Source: Gammaproteobacteria bacterium (GTDB lineage Bacteria; Pseudomonadota; Gammaproteobacteria; Burkholderiales; Rhodocyclaceae). Taken from it: 64,000 nucleotides of DNA. Shown here piece after piece: positions 39,626-47,592 of the stretch. The notes beneath the pieces were generated by a model. The model saw only the letters and a list, made by a program, of their open reading frames with translations, searched no databases and was not told the DNA's origin. A program made the position numbers and the translations under genes. Location: the NCBI GenBank assembly GCA_018828385.1, contig JAHJVE010000006.1, positions 62,001-126,000 of the forward strand, written 5' to 3'. Within the stretch, counting starts at the first letter, position 1, and each line of letters opens with the position of its first letter.

Positions 39626-40923
39626 TGCCGCGCACGCTGCTGGCGCGCACCTTCATGCTGCTCGCCATGCTGGTTCTGCTGACCACGGCGGGCTGGCTCA
39701 GCTTGTTTCGCTACATCGACGCCGAACCACGGGCGCGGGAAATTGCCCAACTGGCGGCGTCGGCCGTCAATCTGATCCGCGCCTCGCTGTTTGCCGCGGC
39801 GCCGGACAAGCGTCTGGGCCTGTTCACCGAATTCTCGACGCGTGAAGGCGTTCGTCTGCTGCCGGCAGAACCGGAGGACAAAATTGAGGCGATGCCCGAT
39901 TCGCGTTTTTTCCGGCTACTGCAGAGAGAATTGAACGCCCGCCTCGGCGATCACACGCGAATTGCCGCCAGCGTCGACGGCGTGCCCGGCTTCTGGGTCA
40001 GTTTCCGCCTCGACGATGCCGACGAGGAAGAATACTGGCTGGTCCTGCCGCGCGAGCGGGCGACGCGCGATTTCGCCCGCCACTGGCTGGCCTGGGGTCT
40101 GCTTGCCGTGGTCCTGGCCCTGGCAGTCGCCTGGCTCATCGCCTCGCGCATCAGCCGCCCGCTCAAGGCCATGGCCAGATCGGCCGAGGCGGTCGGCCGC
40201 GGCCAGACACCGGCGCCGCTGCCGGAGGATGGCGCTGAGGAACTGAGTCGTCTGGCCGTCGCCTTCAACACCATGGCTGCCGATCTCGAACGCCACGAAA
40301 AGGACAGGTCCGAAGTGCTGGCCGGCATCTCCCACGACCTGCGCACGCCGCTCACCCGGCTGCGACTGGAGGCCGAAATGAGTGTTGCCGATAGCGCCCG
40401 TCAGGCTGTGGTGGCCGACATCGAGCAGATGGAGGCGGTGATTTCCCAGTTCATGGATTACGCCCGAACGGAGTCAGGCGAGGCCGCCGTGGCGACCGAT
40501 CTTGGCGCCCTGCTGTCGAGCATTGCCGAGCGTCAGCGCTCCGTTGGCCACGCGCTGACTGCGGTGATCGAGACGCTGCCGGAAATAGTGCTGCGCCCGA
40601 AGGCGATCACCCGCGCCGTGACCAATCTGATCGACAACGCCGTCAAATACGGCGGCGGCGAGATCACTTTGTCGGCTGCTACGGTCGACGGGGAAATTTG
40701 GCTGGAAATCAAGGATCGCGGTCCCGGTGTGCCGGCAGACGAGATCGAACGCCTGAAACGCCCCTTCACCCGGCTCGAGAACGCCCGTACCGATGCGACG
40801 GGGACCGGGCTCGGACTGGCCATCGTCGAGCGTATCGCCCGTCTGCATGAAGGACGGCTCGATCTGCTGCCCAATCCTGGTGGCGGCCTGCTCGTTCGCC
40901 TGGTCCTGCCGATCAGGCCCTGA
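39622..40923 (+). CDS. EnvZ-like sensor histidine kinase
   Basis: A 433-residue membrane kinase: first membrane helix 8-28, periplasmic region to about 150, second helix 155-175, HAMP, HisKA with His238 (ISHDLRTPLTRL), and HATPase with NLIDNAVKYG, DRGPGVP and GTGLGLAIV. It is the cognate partner of the upstream OmpR-type regulator. Residues about 353-361 (AATVDGEIW) overlap a stretch resembling the dispersed repeat, though this part also fits a normal HATPase sequence. Confidence 0.93.
   Translation: MMPRTLLARTFMLLAMLVLLTTAGWLSLFRYIDAEPRAREIAQLAASAVNLIRASLFAAAPDKRLGLFTEFSTREGVRLLPAEPEDKIEAMPDSRFFRLLQRELNARLGDHTRIAASVDGVPGFWVSFRLDDADEEEYWLVLPRERATRDFARHWLAWGLLAVVLALAVAWLIASRISRPLKAMARSAEAVGRGQTPAPLPEDGAEELSRLAVAFNTMAADLERHEKDRSEVLAGISHDLRTPLTRLRLEAEMSVADSARQAVVADIEQMEAVISQFMDYARTESGEAAVATDLGALLSSIAERQRSVGHALTAVIETLPEIVLRPKAITRAVTNLIDNAVKYGGGEITLSAATVDGEIWLEIKDRGPGVPADEIERLKRPFTRLENARTDATGTGLGLAIVERIARLHEGRLDLLPNPGGGLLVRLVLPIRP
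40677..40704 (-). repeat. Possible dispersed repeat, within the sensor kinase gene
   Basis: Plus-strand TGCTACGGTCGACGGGGAAA then TTTGGC has two clear mismatches to the core. The encoded residues also fit the ATPase domain, so chance cannot be excluded. Confidence 0.35.
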
Positions 40924-41509
40924 GGCCTGCGGTCAGCGGGAATTCGCCAATAATCCGGTAGGACGAGCCGAGTTCGGTCAGCGTCGAACGCACCAGCACG
41001 AAACGCTCGTTGTGCCAGGTCAGCGATTCAATCGACGGCAGAGGATGGCTTGCCGACGGCGCAGTTGCCTCCGGTACGCGGCGGACCAGCGTGACATGGG
41101 GCACGAAATCGCGGCCCTCGCCGCCGACCCTGAATCCGGCCCGCGCCAGAGCCTGGCGCAATTGCCTCGAAAGCGTGGCCAACGAAGCCGATGGCGCCTG
41201 GCATCCAGCCCACAGCAAATGGTTATGCGACCAGAAACCGAGCTCGTCGACGTTGATGGCGAATGGCTCGGCGCGAACTTCGCAGGCGGCCGCCGACAAT
41301 TCAGGCAGACGCGCTTCGGGAACGTTGCCGAGAAAGGCCAGCGTCAGATGGATGGTGTCGCGCCGGGTGGCGCGGCCGCCGAACGACAGGGCACTGTCGT
41401 GGGCGATGTCGCCGAGCCGGTCGGCGACTTCCGGCACAGGCCAGAGGGCGAAGAAAACTCTGGCCGTGGCCGGTTTGGCTTGCTTCTGGGTTCGGCGTTC
41501 AGCCGACAC
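40913..41509 (-). CDS. thpR: RNA 2',3'-cyclic phosphodiesterase (2'-5' RNA ligase family)
   Basis: A 198-residue 2H-phosphoesterase with the two signature motifs HLTLAFLG and HVTLVRR. It acts in vitro on 2'-5'-linked or cyclic-phosphate RNA ends; the physiological role is uncertain. It begins with a 28-residue charged/aromatic stretch before FFALWPVPE. It overlaps ispF by 11 bases and is likely part of the ispD-ispF unit; its end overlaps the convergent kinase gene by 11 bases. Confidence 0.92.
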   Translation of the reverse strand: MSAERRTQKQAKPATARVFFALWPVPEVADRLGDIAHDSALSFGGRATRRDTIHLTLAFLGNVPEARLPELSAAACEVRAEPFAINVDELGFWSHNHLLWAGCQAPSASLATLSRQLRQALARAGFRVGGEGRDFVPHVTLVRRVPEATAPSASHPLPSIESLTWHNERFVLVRSTLTELGSSYRIIGEFPLTAGLRA

Positions 41510-41981
41510 GTTCCACCAGCGCGATGGCCTGCGCCTCGATGGCTTCCTCGCGGCCGAGATAGCCGAGGCGCTCGTTGGTCTTGCCCTTGATGTTCACGCA
41601 GTCGGCCGCGATGCCGAGATCGGCGGCGACGTTGGCAACCATCGCCGCGGAATTCGGGGCGAGCTTGGGCTGCTGGGCGATCAGCGTCGCGTCGACATTG
41701 ACCGGCCGCCAGCCGCGTTCGGCCAGCAGGGCGACGGCGGCGCGGAGCAGGACGCGGCTGTCGGCACCCTTGTAGCGCGGATCGGTATCGGGAAAATGCC
41801 GGCCGATGTCGCCGAGCCCGACGGCGCCGAGCAGCGCGTCGGTGATAGCGTGAAGCAGCGCATCGGCGTCAGAATGGCCGAGCAAGCCGGTTGGGTGGGG
41901 AATCTCGACGCCACCAAGGATCAGTTTGCGGCCTTCGACCAGTTGGTGCACATCGTAGCCCTGCCCGACGCGGAAATTCAT
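41499..41981 (-). CDS. ispF: 2-C-methyl-D-erythritol 2,4-cyclodiphosphate synthase
   Basis: Fifth step of the MEP isoprenoid pathway, 160 residues. The zinc site includes Asp and His in GYDVHQL and His in [13 protein letters not shown]; the cytidyl-binding region is near [11 protein letters not shown] and NVDATLIAQ. The start overlaps the ispD stop as ATGA, the standard ispDF arrangement. Confidence 0.96.
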   Translation of the reverse strand: MNFRVGQGYDVHQLVEGRKLILGGVEIPHPTGLLGHSDADALLHAITDALLGAVGLGDIGRHFPDTDPRYKGADSRVLLRAAVALLAERGWRPVNVDATLIAQQPKLAPNSAAMVANVAADLGIAADCVNIKGKTNERLGYLGREEAIEAQAIALVERVG

Positions 41982-42664
41982 TTTCTAGCCCTCAGAATCA
42001 TGGCGGCCAAGGCGAGGTCGGCCGGATAGGTAACTTTCAGATTGGTCGAATCGCCGCGCACGAGTTTCGGCTTGAGGCCCATGGCCTCGATGGCACCGGC
42101 TTCGTCGGTGACGGCCATTTCATTTTTGAGCGATTTTTCCAGTTGACCGTAGCGAAACATCTGCGGCGTCTGCGCTTGCCACAAACCATCGCGCGGTTCG
42201 GTGGCAGCGACGCGCTGCTCGGCATCGGCCCGCTTGATGGTATCGGCAACCGGCACGGCGAGGATGCCGCCGACCGGATCGTCGGCCAACTCGGCGAACA
42301 GCGCCTCGAGCATGGCAGCCGACAGGCAGGGCCGCGCTGCGTCGTGCACGAGAATCCAGTCATCGTCGGTAGCAACCATCGCCGCGGCACGCAAACCGTT
42401 GCTCACGCTTTCTGCCCGCGTCGCCCCGCCACAGCGCACCGTTTCGAGCTTGGGACCGAGTTCGCTCCAGTCGAAGCGCGGCCACCACGGGTCATCCGGG
42501 GCCAGCACGACCCACACCCGTTCGATGTCCGGACAGGCCGTCAAAGCCTTCAAGGTGTGGAAAATCAGCGGGCGACCGAGCAGGTCGAGATACTGTTTCG
42601 GCTTCTCGCTGCCGAAGCGGGAACCGCTGCCGGCAGCGGGAACGATTGCGTAATGGCGTGGCAT
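41978..42664 (-). CDS. ispD: 2-C-methyl-D-erythritol 4-phosphate cytidylyltransferase
   Basis: Third step of the MEP pathway, joining CTP and MEP; 228 residues. The nucleotide-binding start is [20 protein letters not shown], followed by [13 protein letters not shown] [10 protein letters not shown] and [15 protein letters not shown]. Residues about 170-183 ([13 protein letters not shown]), just before the conserved VTDEAGAIE, are encoded by a copy of the dispersed repeat and fall in a region that varies in IspD proteins. It starts ATG 42664. Confidence 0.96.
   Translation of the reverse strand: MPRHYAIVPAAGSGSRFGSEKPKQYLDLLGRPLIFHTLKALTACPDIERVWVVLAPDDPWWPRFDWSELGPKLETVRCGGATRAESVSNGLRAAAMVATDDDWILVHDAARPCLSAAMLEALFAELADDPVGGILAVPVADTIKRADAEQRVAATEPRDGLWQAQTPQMFRYGQLEKSLKNEMAVTDEAGAIEAMGLKPKLVRGDSTNLKVTYPADLALAAMILRARK
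42117..42156 (+). repeat. Dispersed repeat, copy inside ispD, in frame
   Basis: Plus-strand ATTTCATTTTTGAGCGATTT then TTCCAGTTGACCGTAGCG. On the coding (minus) strand it reads in the same frame as the copy in mfd. Confidence 0.75.
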
Positions 42665-42705
42665 GGCTTAATTTTACTTAAGAACCATCGCAAAAGAGGA
42701 TTCGC

Positions 42706-43962
42706 ATGAGCTTCGTGGTCCCGGAACTGGCAGCCCCCGTCGAGGCCTTTGGCACGGCGCTCGGCATCGGCCTGCTTATCGGCATGGAGCGCGAACGGCG
42801 CCCGGACGCCGCCGCCGGTCTGCGCACCTTTGCCTTGGTCGCCATGCTCGGTTGCCTGTTTGCCCTGCTCGGCGAAAAAACCGGCGGTCCCTGGGTACTT
42901 GCCGCCGGCCTGATCGTTATCTCCGGCGCCATGATCGCCTCCAATTTTTCCGCCCAGCAGGAAGAGCAATATCGCGGCTTCACCTCCGAGGCGGCGATCA
43001 TCGTCACCTACGGTCTGGGTGCCGCCGTGTGGTTCGGCTATTCGACGCTGGCCGTCATGCTCGCCATCACCACTACCGTACTACTTTATTTCAAGGCCGA
43101 ATTGCGCCAGTTCAGCGAACGGACAACGCCGAAGGACATCAATTCCATCCTGCAATTTGCCGTGCTCTCGCTGGTCATCCTGCCCATTTTGCCGAGCGAG
43201 GATTTCGGGCCGTACAACGCGATCAACCCGCGCCAGGTCTGGTACATGGTCGTCCTGATCTCTGGTCTTGCCCTGTCCGGCTACCTCGCCCTGCGCATCG
43301 TCGGCGCCCGCCACGGCGCGGCCCTGCTCGGCATTTTTGGCGGATTGGCCTCGTCGACCGCAACGACCATGATGTTTTCCCGCCACGCCCGCGACCATGC
43401 CGACCTCATCCACATGTCGGCCATCGTCATCCTGATCGCCAACGTCATGGTCATGATCCGCCTCTGGCTGGTCGCCAGCGTCGTCGCCCCCACCCTGGCC
43501 ACCCAGATCGCCATCGTTTTCGCCTGCGGCATCGTGCCCGGCGTGGCCATGGCGCTGTATCGCTGGAAAGTACTCAGCGACGCCGGAGACTTGCCGATGC
43601 CGGAAGTCAAGAACCCGACTGAAATGCGCACCGCCGTTTCCTTCGGCCTGCTCTACGCCGTCGTCCTGCTCGCCTCGGCCTGGCTGCAGGACATCGCCGG
43701 CAGCAGCGGCCTCTACATCGTCGCCCTGGTGTCGGGCCTGACCGATGCCGACGCCAGCGTCCTGTCCACCCTGCGCATGTTCAACCTCGACAAGGTGGTC
43801 AGTGGGGATGCCGTGATTGCCGTCACCCTCGCCCTGCTCGCCAACCTGGTCTTCAAGATCGGGCTGGTGCTCAGCATCGGCGGCGGCAAGCTGGCCCGTC
43901 ACGCCCTGCCCGGCCTGTTCGCCATCGGCGCTGGCATGGTGGCCGGGCTGATGATCATTTGA
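42706..43962 (+). CDS. MgtC/SapB-DUF4010 membrane protein
   Basis: A 418-residue inner-membrane protein with about 12 hydrophobic segments. The first third matches MgtC/SapB (GLLIGMERERRPDAAAGLRTFALVAMLGCLF), and the rest is the DUF4010 type with its conserved FGGLASSTATTMMFSRHARD and SGLTDADAS. Its function is not established; related proteins are linked to Mg2+ or phosphate homeostasis. ATG 42706 follows an AAGAGGA ribosome site. The MEMO1-like gene follows after 10 bases. Confidence 0.9.
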   Translation: MSFVVPELAAPVEAFGTALGIGLLIGMERERRPDAAAGLRTFALVAMLGCLFALLGEKTGGPWVLAAGLIVISGAMIASNFSAQQEEQYRGFTSEAAIIVTYGLGAAVWFGYSTLAVMLAITTTVLLYFKAELRQFSERTTPKDINSILQFAVLSLVILPILPSEDFGPYNAINPRQVWYMVVLISGLALSGYLALRIVGARHGAALLGIFGGLASSTATTMMFSRHARDHADLIHMSAIVILIANVMVMIRLWLVASVVAPTLATQIAIVFACGIVPGVAMALYRWKVLSDAGDLPMPEVKNPTEMRTAVSFGLLYAVVLLASAWLQDIAGSSGLYIVALVSGLTDADASVLSTLRMFNLDKVVSGDAVIAVTLALLANLVFKIGLVLSIGGGKLARHALPGLFAIGAGMVAGLMII

Positions 43963-43972
43963 GGAGTCGACC

Positions 43973-44776
43973 ATGATCAACACACGTCCTCCCGCCGTCG
44001 CCGGCGCTTTTTACCCCGGCGATCCCGCTACCCTGTCGGCTACCGTCGATCAACTGCTCGCCGACACCGAAGCCGTTTCCGGCAGCCAGCCCAAGGCCCT
44101 GATCGTGCCGCATGCGGGCTATGTCTACTCCGGTTCGACGGCGGCCACGGCCTATGCCACGCTGGCCCCGTGGGCGAAGCATATTCATCGGGTGATCCTG
44201 CTCGGCCCGACGCACCGGGTTGCCGTCGATGGCATTGCGCTGCCCGAGGCCGAGGCCTTCTCGACGCCGCTCGGCACCGTCCGGCTCGACGCCCAGGCCA
44301 TCGCGGCAATCGCCGACCTGCCGCAGATCGTTTTCAGCGATCACGTTCATGCCTTCGAGCATTCGCTGGAGGTGCACCTGCCTTTCCTGCAGCGCGTTCT
44401 GGAGCATTTCACGCTGGTTCCGCTGGCCGTCGGTCACGCCACGCCGGAGGCCGTTGGCCAAATCCTCGACTTGCTCTGGGGCGGGCCGGAGACGCTGATC
44501 GTCGTCAGTTCCGACCTGTCGCATTTCCTCGGCTATGCCACCGCCCAGCAAGTCGACGCCGAAACCTGCCGGCACATCATGCAGCTCGATACCCATATCC
44601 ATCCCGAACAAGCCTGCGGCGCCTACCCGATCAACGGCCTGCTGCTCGCCGCCCGCCAGCGCGGCCTGAAGCCGACGCTGCTCGGCCTGTGTAATTCCGG
44701 CGATACGGCGGGTGACAGGAGTCGAGTCGTCGGCTACGCCGCCTTTTCCTTCACCGAGGCCGGCCATCATGGCTGA
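43973..44776 (+). CDS. amrB: AmmeMemoRadiSam system protein B (MEMO1 family)
   Basis: A 267-residue MEMO1-family protein related to class III extradiol dioxygenases (RPPAVAGAFYPGDP start, HAGYVYSG, LLGPTHRV, SDHVHAFEHSLEVHLPFLQ, SDLSHF). It is one part of a three-gene system (AMMECR1, MEMO, radical SAM) found across prokaryotes whose substrate is unknown. ATG 43973 follows GAGGAG. It overlaps amrA by 8 bases. Confidence 0.93.
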   Translation: MINTRPPAVAGAFYPGDPATLSATVDQLLADTEAVSGSQPKALIVPHAGYVYSGSTAATAYATLAPWAKHIHRVILLGPTHRVAVDGIALPEAEAFSTPLGTVRLDAQAIAAIADLPQIVFSDHVHAFEHSLEVHLPFLQRVLEHFTLVPLAVGHATPEAVGQILDLLWGGPETLIVVSSDLSHFLGYATAQQVDAETCRHIMQLDTHIHPEQACGAYPINGLLLAARQRGLKPTLLGLCNSGDTAGDRSRVVGYAAFSFTEAGHHG

Positions 44777-45317
44777 GCTCGGCGCAACCCTGCTGACCCT
44801 GGCCCGCAACGCCATCGCCGCCCGCTTTGGCCAGGCGCAAAGCCCAGCTGACGACTATCCTGAATTGCACAAGCCGGCCGCCACTTTCGTCACGCTGACC
44901 CAGCACGGCAACCTGCGCGGCTGCATCGGCAGCCTCGAAGCCTGGCGACCGCTGGCGCAGGACGTGCACGAGAACGCCCTTGGCGCAGCCTTTCGCGACC
45001 CGCGTTTCGCGCCGCTGACGGCCGACGAGTTGCCGATCACCCGCGTCGAAGTTTCGTTGTTGACGCCGGCCGAGCCGATCTTTTTCACCAGCGAGGCCGA
45101 TGCCCTGGCCCAGCTTCGCCCGGAGATCGACGGCGTGATCTTCACCGCCGGTCAGCGCCGTTCGACTTTCCTGCCGCAGGTCTGGGAACAATTGCCCGGC
45201 CCGGCCAGCTTCATGGCCCACCTCAAGCAGAAGGCCGGGCTGCCGGCCAATTACTGGGGCTCGGACGTCCGCCTCGAACGCTACACCGTCAAGAAATGGA
45301 AGGAGGCCGCACCATGA
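44769..45317 (+). CDS. amrA: AmmeMemoRadiSam system protein A (AMMECR1 family)
   Basis: A 182-residue AMMECR1-domain protein with the signature NLRGCIGSLE, then FRDPRFAPLTADEL, the VEVSLLTP strand and LPQVWEQLPGP. Its biochemical role is unknown; it always travels with the MEMO-like and radical SAM partners. ATG 44769 is chosen because an upstream in-frame reading overlaps amrB deeply and lacks family residues. Its stop overlaps the amrS start (ATGA). Confidence 0.93.
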   Translation: MAELGATLLTLARNAIAARFGQAQSPADDYPELHKPAATFVTLTQHGNLRGCIGSLEAWRPLAQDVHENALGAAFRDPRFAPLTADELPITRVEVSLLTPAEPIFFTSEADALAQLRPEIDGVIFTAGQRRSTFLPQVWEQLPGPASFMAHLKQKAGLPANYWGSDVRLERYTVKKWKEAAP

Positions 45318-46408
45318 GCGCCACCGAATCCCTGTTCCCCGGCCGCTGGTGGCACGCCCTGCCCGACGGCCGCGTGCAATGCGACCTCTGCCCGCGCGAT
45401 TGCCAGTTGCACGAAGGCCAGCGCGGCGCCTGCTTCGTCCGCCAGATGGTCAACGGCGCCATGCAGTTGACGACCTATGGCCGCTCCTCGGGCTTCTGCA
45501 TCGACCCCGTCGAGAAAAAACCGCTCAACCACTTCTACCCGGGCAGCAGCATCCTGTCCTTCGGCACCGCGGGCTGCAACCTGGCCTGCAAGTTCTGTCA
45601 GAACTGGGACATTTCCAAATCGAAGGACATGGACCGCCTCATGGATGCCGCCAGCCCACAGATGATCGCCGCGGCCGCCCGCCGCTACGGCGCCGACGCC
45701 GTCGCCTACACCTACAACGACCCGGTCATCTTTGCCGAATACGCCATCGACACGGCACTCGCCTGCCGCGAGCAGGGCATCCGCAACGTTGCCGTGACCG
45801 CCGGCTACATCCACCCGGAGCCGGCGCGTGAATTCTTTGCCGTCATGGATGCCGCCAACGTCGATCTCAAGGCCTTTACCGAGAGCTTCTATCACAAGCT
45901 CTGTGTCGGCCACCTGCAACCGGTGCTCGACATCCTGGCCTACATCCATCACGAAACCGACTGCTGGCTGGAAATCACCACGCTGCTCATCCCCGGCCAG
46001 AACGACAGTGCGCCGGAAATCAATGAACTGGCCACCTGGGTCGCTCGCGAACTCGGGCCGGACGTGCCGCTGCACTTTTCCGCCTTCCACCCCGACTGGA
46101 AGATGGACAACATCCCGCCGACGCCGCCGGCAACGCTCATCCAGGCCCGCCGCATCGCCCTCGAGGCCGGCCTGCACCACGTCTTCACCGGCAACGTGCA
46201 CGACCCGGAAGGCGGCACCACCTTCTGCCCAAGTTGCCACGCCGCCCTGATCGTCCGCGACTGGTACGACATCCAGCGCTACGACCTGACGCCGGAAGGC
46301 CGTTGCCCGCATTGCCAGACCGCCATCGCCGGCCGTTTCGGCAAGATGCTCGGTCGCGATGGCAAGGCCTTCGGCCCCAACCGCATACCCGTCCATCTCG
46401 CGGCATGA
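45314..46408 (+). CDS. amrS: AmmeMemoRadiSam system radical SAM enzyme
   Basis: A 364-residue radical SAM protein. The cluster motif is CNLACKFCQNW (Cys88, Cys92, Cys95). An N-terminal CDLCPRDCQL Cys cluster and a C-terminal CPSCHAALI / CPHCQTAI rubredoxin-like pair suggest further metal sites. ATG 45314 is chosen over ATG 45296, with AAGGAGG just upstream. It is the enzymatic member of the system; the reaction is unknown. A fourth gene follows with an ATGA overlap. Confidence 0.94.
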   Translation: MSATESLFPGRWWHALPDGRVQCDLCPRDCQLHEGQRGACFVRQMVNGAMQLTTYGRSSGFCIDPVEKKPLNHFYPGSSILSFGTAGCNLACKFCQNWDISKSKDMDRLMDAASPQMIAAAARRYGADAVAYTYNDPVIFAEYAIDTALACREQGIRNVAVTAGYIHPEPAREFFAVMDAANVDLKAFTESFYHKLCVGHLQPVLDILAYIHHETDCWLEITTLLIPGQNDSAPEINELATWVARELGPDVPLHFSAFHPDWKMDNIPPTPPATLIQARRIALEAGLHHVFTGNVHDPEGGTTFCPSCHAALIVRDWYDIQRYDLTPEGRCPHCQTAIAGRFGKMLGRDGKAFGPNRIPVHLAA

Positions 46409-46998
46409 ACCGGTTCATCACCCTGCACACCCCGCACGGCTCGCTGCACGGCCAGCTCGATCTGCCCGACAATCCGTGCGGCCTGATTCTGATCGCCCGC
46501 GCCCATCATGCGGCGGAGGATGCGGCCATTTCTGCATCGTTCGCCGAATTCGGCTGCGCTACCCTGAGCATGGAACTGCTCACCGCCTCGGAGGTGCAGT
46601 TCCCCGACGCCACGCAAAACGTGCCACGCCTGACCCAGCGCCTGATTGACATCCTCGACATGACGCGCCAGGACGGCGACATGGAGCCATTGCCGCTGGC
46701 CATTTATACCAGCGGTGACGTCGGGCCGGCCGCCATCCGCGCCGCCGCCCAGCGCGATACGCTGGTCAGGGCCGTCGCCTGCCATGGCGGGCTGATCGAC
46801 CGGGCCGGCGCGCAGGCCCTCGATCTGCTTGTCGCGCCGCTGCTCATGCTGTTCGACGCCGCCGACCTGATCGGCAAAACCGCCTACCAGCGGGCCGCAT
46901 CGCACCTTGGCGGGTGTCATGCCATGCGCTCCGTGGACATCGGCGAAGACCCGGCCACCCTCGCCGCGACTTGGTTTTTCGACCTTTTTTCCGGTTGA
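46405..46998 (+). CDS. Alpha/beta-hydrolase-like protein coupled to the AMMECR1-MEMO-SAM operon
   Basis: A 197-residue protein of dienelactone-hydrolase-like layout (LHGQLDLPDNPCGLILIARAH; later VAPLLMLFDAADLIG). At the usual nucleophile elbow GxSxG it reads SGDVG, so an Asp may take the nucleophile place, or the site may be inactive. Its ATG overlaps the amrS stop (ATGA), which places it firmly in this operon. The last residues LFSG and the stop TGA are encoded by a copy of the dispersed repeat. The fold assignment is from pattern only. Confidence 0.7.
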   Translation: MNRFITLHTPHGSLHGQLDLPDNPCGLILIARAHHAAEDAAISASFAEFGCATLSMELLTASEVQFPDATQNVPRLTQRLIDILDMTRQDGDMEPLPLAIYTSGDVGPAAIRAAAQRDTLVRAVACHGGLIDRAGAQALDLLVAPLLMLFDAADLIGKTAYQRAASHLGGCHAMRSVDIGEDPATLAATWFFDLFSG

Positions 46999-47010
46999 CC
47001 GCAGGATTCC
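46981..47010 (+). repeat. Dispersed repeat, copy 5 (forward, supplies a stop codon)
   Basis: Reads CTTTTTTCCGGTTGACCGC then AGGATT. The TGA within GGTTGACC is the stop of the hydrolase-like gene. The left half of the consensus is poorly kept. Confidence 0.8.
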
Positions 47011-47012
47011 GC

Positions 47013-47031
47013 AATGACCATGGCAATTGGT
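47013..47031. promoter_or_regulatory. Operator-like inverted repeat upstream of the small Cys protein
   Basis: GACCA and TGGTC are separated by TGGCAAT, 49 bases before the start at 47080. It is a plausible protein-binding site but has no further support. Confidence 0.3.
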
Positions 47032-47079
47032 CGCATCCGGACTAGACTGAAACTGTACACAACAATTCAGGAGACTCCG

Positions 47080-47286
47080 ATGTCCTTCTTCGATTCCCCC
47101 ATTGCCCGGTGCGAAGCAGTTCGCCAAATAGTCCTGACCGATGAAACCCAGGCCGAATGTGCCCGCGAACACGACTGCCCGCCCGGCTTCAAGTGCCCGC
47201 TATGCGGTTATTTCACCGAATCCAGCGGACTCAGTGAAGAAGCAAGCCAGAACGTTCTGGACGCCAGCCAGCCGATCCGTCATTGA
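47080..47286 (+). CDS. Small cysteine-rich protein (zinc-ribbon-like)
   Basis: A 68-residue soluble protein. Cysteines are in ARCEA, AECAREHDC and FKCPLCGYF; the CPLC knuckle with an upstream Cys pair could form a metal site. ATG 47080 is supported by AGGAG 7 bases upstream. I do not recognise the family. It lies after the AMMECR1 operon with its own upstream region. Confidence 0.65.
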   Translation: MSFFDSPIARCEAVRQIVLTDETQAECAREHDCPPGFKCPLCGYFTESSGLSEEASQNVLDASQPIRH

Positions 47287-47322
47287 GTTTTTCCGGCCCG
47301 CCCTCCGACCCGCCCTCCTATC

Positions 47323-47580
47323 TTATCCGCCGCTCAGAGCCTGGACGATGACCACCTCATCGCTGGGCTGCAGCAACTGCGACAGCCCGTTCGCCGCCAT
47401 GCCATTGACGAAAATACGAATATGGCGGCGCACCTGATGTTGCTCGTCAATCACGCGAAAGCGGATGCCGGGATACTGCCGATCCAGCCCGACCAGCAAC
47501 TCACCGAGCGTCGATCCGCTGGCTTCGGCCTCGGCACTTTGGGTGTATGAGCGCAAGGCGCTCGGAATCAGCACTTTCAT
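47323..47580 (-). CDS. MoaD/ThiS-like beta-grasp protein
   Basis: An 85-residue ubiquitin-like sulfur-carrier type protein (MKVLIPSALRSYTQ, TLGELLVGLDRQYPGI, IRIFVNG, DEVVIVQALSGG) with the C-terminal Gly-Gly needed for adenylation or thiocarboxylate formation. It is too far from moaA (about 30 kb) to be an obvious MoaD. It lies 12 bases downstream of the Asp-box protein gene, so the two are co-transcribed. Its likely role is sulfur transfer or a protein-modifier function. Confidence 0.88.
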   Translation of the reverse strand: MKVLIPSALRSYTQSAEAEASGSTLGELLVGLDRQYPGIRFRVIDEQHQVRRHIRIFVNGMAANGLSQLLQPSDEVVIVQALSGG

Positions 47581-47592
47581 GGCATGGCACCG

